The notes under the pieces: generated by a model
Told to the model about the DNA's origin: nothing
Seen by the model: only the letters and a program-made list of their open reading frames with translations
Databases searched by the model: none
Translations under genes and position numbers: made by a program
From: Stratiolaelaps scimitus
Lineage: Eukaryota > Arthropoda > Arachnida > Mesostigmata > Laelapidae
Assembly: GCA_019614645.1 (NCBI GenBank)
Contig: JABWDB010000004.1
Span: forward strand, 11,036,001 to 11,100,000
Reading direction: 5' to 3'
Length of the DNA stretch: 64,000 nucleotides
Shown: in pieces, positions 59,713 through 64,000 of the stretch
How the letters are laid out: the number at the start of each line of letters is the position of its first letter
Position numbering within the stretch: position 1 is the first letter of the stretch

Positions 59713-62700
59713 TAAGGAAATCCTATAAGGAAAAGATTAGATAAAATTGATCTTATTGAAGAAAAAGGACTAAAACAATTTAGATACGAATACATAATTA
59801 TCGTCTTTATTATGGCTGGCCTAGCGACTGCTCCGCTACATTATGTACTCCGCGGTCTGTCGATGTAGCGACGCAGAGTAAATGTCATGCACTCACTGAG
59901 AGTATACCATCCAGAGTAGGCCTCTTCAATCTCGCGAGGTGAGGCAGCCTCACCAGCGAACTAACCAGTTCTTCTAACATCAGCTATTATATGCAGCTCT
60001 AAGCTGGCTAGTGCTCCATCGCGCCTCGATGCATCGTTCTAGCACGCCTCGGCCGCTACTGTCATCGTTTCCACTGCCATTTATCTATTCGTTGCTACGG
60101 CAGCTGCGATTGTCGCTTTTGCTTTTGTCTTTGCTTAAAGTGGTCATTCCCTCCTCTCCCAGTGTCATGGCCAACACAACACCTCTCTCAATCACTCGCT
60201 CCATATATTCTACCTTCCCAGACAATATCTCTTTTTCTCTCTCTCTCTCTTTCCATATCACCGTTGCCTGCGGACTCTATCTCGTATATCCTCGATGTCT
60301 TCGGACCTCACCTCCCATCAGAGAGGATGCATTACGCGAGTCCGTGTGCCGGCTCGTCTGCCTCCACCGCCACCAAGAGCGTTCGCCTGTCCTCTTTTGT
60401 TCTCGATTTGTGTGTCTCTCTCTCACTATCAGGTCGCCCGCCGCCACTGCGCTTAGACGGCAGGACACTTTGTGTCAGGAGACTCAAGCCAGATAGAGTT
60501 CTTCCACTCTTCTCCGCCTTCTTTTACCCTCACTCTGTGGCATGGTTTGTTGTCGTTGTTTCCGACTAATGTTGTCCCTGATCTGTTGCTGTCTCAGAGC
60601 AGAGTCGTCGGAACGACAACGACGACGCACTCGGCAGGCGTTCGTATTGCACCATTCGTCCGACGGCCATCACTGTTTCTCTCTCTCGCTCTCTCTCTAG
60701 CGCGCTTTCTGTAATTCTCACTGAATCTTACTGCGTCCAACGATCAACCCAAACTCTGGCGATGACTATAACATTGACGGCGGACGATGGTCGGTCGGAT
60801 CAGGAAAGGAACGAAATAGGCACATGGCCAAGTCACCGCAACTAAGGCCACCACCACCACTTTCAATACTCAACGCTGTTCTACCAAGGCGACCCTTAAC
60901 GCTCCACCCGGCGATGCTATAGGTCGTACGACCTCAAGTCTGACTAACTCTGGCAGAGACTCTCTATATCTTTCTCTCTCGCGGCTTGCTCTCGAAGGTG
61001 TGTAGTTTCGAAGACGTGACACCTTGGTTCAGAATCTCCTACAGCAACAGCAGTACGAAGCTATCGAACATTGGCGATAGAGAAATGATGACAGCGACTC
61101 CGTGGCCAAACAGCCAAACTCCATTGGGTGTTAGCCTCCCTCATTCGAGCATCTTTTCATCGTCCAGGTCTGGCTGTTCCCGAAGCCGTTGCCGCCGTCA
61201 GATCCGTCGTAACTACTACCAGCGCGCCGGTTGCTCTCTCGGGCGCTACCACAGCCACGGCTGCCGCTCCTACCAGCGTTGTGCTGCGCTGCTCTAAGGG
61301 GGAGCAGATGTCGACAAGTCAATATTTGCCCATATCCGTGATGTCGTCGTAGTCGGTGTCGCCACCATCGTGCCATCGTTCCCGTCATCGAGTCTACCCA
61401 GGAAACGAGAGAGAGACAGAGAGAGAGATCGACAGAGAGCCAGCCGTATGTCCTTTGTAGTGGCGACGGCCTCAGTATAGAGCAGGCAGGCACCACCAGA
61501 CAAGCTCAGACGGACCGATGCGCGAGCGACCAGCTACGACCGCTGTCGCTGCTGCCATAACGCCCCCTCCATCGAGTAGCACAGCCGCAAAGAGGAGTCG
61601 CCGAGAGCCTCACCATCCGTCTACCTCCAGAGACACACTCTACACCACACACACATATGTAGTAGATCCATCTTCGTATCCTGATCACTACCATCATCTC
61701 CCAAGCACTCACACTCACCTCTCGGCATCGTTTACCTCAGTGATGGCCTGACTGGCCGTGCTTCTTCACTTTGAGGGGTTTCACTCGGTGAGGTATTCCG
61801 TAGCTTCGAAATTTTGTCGTTTGCCGCGATGCGGTTCTATAACTACTGCTACCGCTAACAGTACTACGGCTGCTGCCGTTGTTGAGCTTGCTGCTGCAGC
61901 GGCTCCCGTTTCAACGCATAAGTTTCGATCGTCGCTTGCAGACGATCCCACCGACAAACGGTTGACCCACAAGAGCTGCTGTGCCAGACAGAAAAGGACA
62001 CACACACACACACATCGAGTCATATTTTATTGGATGTGATGCATATGTAGGGCAGAGGTAGGCGCATGACTAGCTAGCAAGCTCACAGTAGTGGTCATAA
62101 TAGTAGCAGTGACGTTTTGATATCTTTTAGATACCGTCACCGAAGGCCAATGAGTTAAAATGCGACTACTTGACCGTTCCCTAGCTAACTGCCGACCTCG
62201 ACGCCAAGAGGCGTAGGCCGCTGGTAGTTAGATGGAAGAGAACGAAGACTCAGAATACGGTAGATTTCGTACTGTGTTCCCGTATTAAACACTTTTTGGC
62301 AAGAACTCTTTTGGGATCAGCAGCCCCCACTAAGAATTTGCTCCGTGACATACATATGTGCTTTACCGTTCATTGTAGTATCTTGAATGTTATAGATCTG
62401 ATTGGCAAAGGCTATAATTTAGCAACATCGAGGCCTAAAAGATCGAAGGTGGAAGAACCATCGGCTGTGAGAGACTACCTTAATAGACATAAGTTATAAT
62501 TCAATCTATAGTATGAGGAGTTCACGTGCTGTAAAGTGCACGCGGCCTTACTATTACACGTGTCCAGACGTTACACCCACTAAACTCCCAGGCCACTATA
62601 TTCACATAACCAAAGAAATTGCAACTGAAAAAAGCTGAAACGGATGGTCTCTGAGCGCGCCTATGCAAGGCACATGAACGGTGTTATGTCATTTTATTGA

Positions 62701-63499
62701 AACTGAATTATGCTCCGGATCAGGCCAACAGCCAATTGGATCAATGCCTCGCGTACGTTTTACACGTGGCGTAAAATGTTCCCACGTACATATATTTTTC
62801 ATTGTTGTTTCAATATGTATTCTGCAACTAACCGTTGTATCTTTGACGAACTGATGGTGCTTTCCGCCGATATAAAAATAAAAAAAACTCATGCTCTGAT
62901 TTTCTGATATCCTTTCCCTCCTAGCAAGCTGACATAGGAAACCTGAAAAGTTAAACTTCTTAACGAAAGATCATGTGCATTTACAATAGTATCCGAATAT
63001 GTTCGGTTATACTTGCTGCCCTTATGTCGTCGTTACGAATTGCAGCAATCAACGCAGTGGCCCTTCGCGACGTTTGTTTCTCAACCACCCAATTGAAGAT
63101 GTCTTATCTCGATTTGTGTGTTCAACACAATATTTATCATACAAAGTTCATACGTGTACTGCAAAAACGCGCTGTACGCATTCAGCGGAAAAGTTTCAAC
63201 TCGAATATATCAGACACAGAGCCAGTTGGTTATTCCGAGCAAGCAGAACGTGCGGGCGAAGCATCATCCTTGCCCTGGTAACTTTTAAGGACAAAAAATC
63301 AAACGCACATAATGAAACCTCAAAGTGTCTATCTGTGGGAGGAACAGGGTACCCCGAATCGTGCTGCATGCTTTGTCATGCCGAAGTTATACTTGGTGTC
63401 AAATTGATGCCATTGGGCCACAGATATCCACATTTGATAAAGAATATTACAAGATAGATTATATTTCAAATGCAATTTGGTTTTCTACTATGTATACAT

Positions 63500-63535
<36 letters not shown>

Positions 63536-64000
63536 TCGTGACATATGAAGTGGTGGCTTTAAAACAAGAAAAGTGATTTCCAAATGTCTACTCAAATGAA
63601 ATATTTTCCCAGCCGAAAAGCGTTATTAGCCTGAATCGAGACAACAATTTTCACCCGTTAGAGTCATGCTCGTGCTCCCGTACCTGAGTATTACGAAGAC
63701 GACGCAGCGACTGTTGAACAGAAATAGCAAAGTGACACTCTGACCAGGGTCGCCATAACCTGGCCGTATCTTTCGCCGGCAGTTGCATCGTTGCTTACAG
63801 AAATTTACAGGCCGGTCCATGATGAGTGCTGACGGTGTCGAGGCTGATCAGCTTGAGGCTGATCTCTAAGAAGAATTAATGAACGATTTGTTTTTACAGC
63901 CACGACTGCCAGTATGACTCTTATGTGACCCCTCATCCCCAACACAAAGACGCACACACACACACACGCATACATACGAAGAGGTATCCACGTACAGATT
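59713..64000. other. Non-coding stretch, no gene supported
   Basis: 60.0-61.7 kb is pyrimidine-rich, with several CTCTCT runs and a 161-codon GTG-started frame without domains. 61.1-62.0 kb is richer in GCC/GCT triplets. CA arrays lie at about 61,998-62,013 and 63,954-63,967, and (TA)n at 63,508-63,535. Short frames at 62,296-62,499 and 62,999-63,457 look slightly protein-like but carry no recognised motif. Confidence 0.5.
63508..63535. repeat. (CA)n-(TA)n compound microsatellite
   Basis: A short CACACA stretch runs directly into about fourteen TA units. Confidence 0.9.

Noticed and set aside
60011..60496. 161-codon plus-strand frame
   Set aside because: It starts at GTG and is dominated by Leu/Ser from CT-rich simple sequence; not a convincing gene.
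63680..63705. Resemblance to the miR-12 seed (tgagtattac)
   Set aside because: Only ten bases match and no hairpin partner was seen.

Overview
This is animal nuclear DNA, most likely from an arthropod. Three things support that. There is one recognisable protein-coding gene, split by GT..AG introns. The surrounding DNA is intron-like and intergenic, packed with (TA)n, (GA)n, (CA)n and CNG microsatellites. No prokaryote-style gene packing is visible. The gene is a FoxA / fork head (HNF3) transcription factor. The repeat texture and a wing-end sequence RFKCEK (not RFKDEK as in Drosophila) would fit a chelicerate such as a parasitiform mite, but the taxon is a guess and not proven by the window.

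Layout. Bases 1-1238 are the presumed promoter/5' UTR side of FoxA. FoxA lies on the + strand: a tentative first coding exon (1239-1422), then three secure coding exons (1765-2469, 8610-8984, 9289-9680). A 6.1-kb intron cuts the DNA-binding domain in two, and a 304-bp intron separates the last two exons. The splice phases agree at every junction, and the joined frame is 552 codons including the stop. A long 3' UTR probably follows, with clusters of AATAAA between 12.07 and 13.47 kb.

The remaining ~50 kb holds no gene I can support. It looks like the large non-coding territory that often flanks developmental transcription-factor genes. It contains GC-rich, trinucleotide-rich patches (6.4-8.1, 21.4-21.9, 35.6-37.1, 44.0-45.5, 54.9-57.8 and 61.1-62.0 kb) where both strands have long open frames, and AT-rich stretches with homeodomain/Fox-like site clusters (17.3-17.6 and 58.5-58.8 kb) that could be enhancers. 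It also has about sixteen (TA)n arrays, two G-quadruplex-like tracts, and remnants of mobile DNA. The clearest remnant is a ~290-bp dispersed repeat present twice in opposite orientation (25,021-25,312 and 59,418-59,712). Its two copies share a decayed reading frame. A short frame at 53.25-53.42 kb carries a retroviral-type aspartic protease signature.

I found no tRNA, rRNA, known microRNA, CRISPR array or new multi-gene system. The observations most worth checking are the intron inside the forkhead box, the inverted pair of dispersed repeats with a shared ancestral frame, the antisense open frames inside the FoxA intron, and the candidate non-coding regulatory elements.
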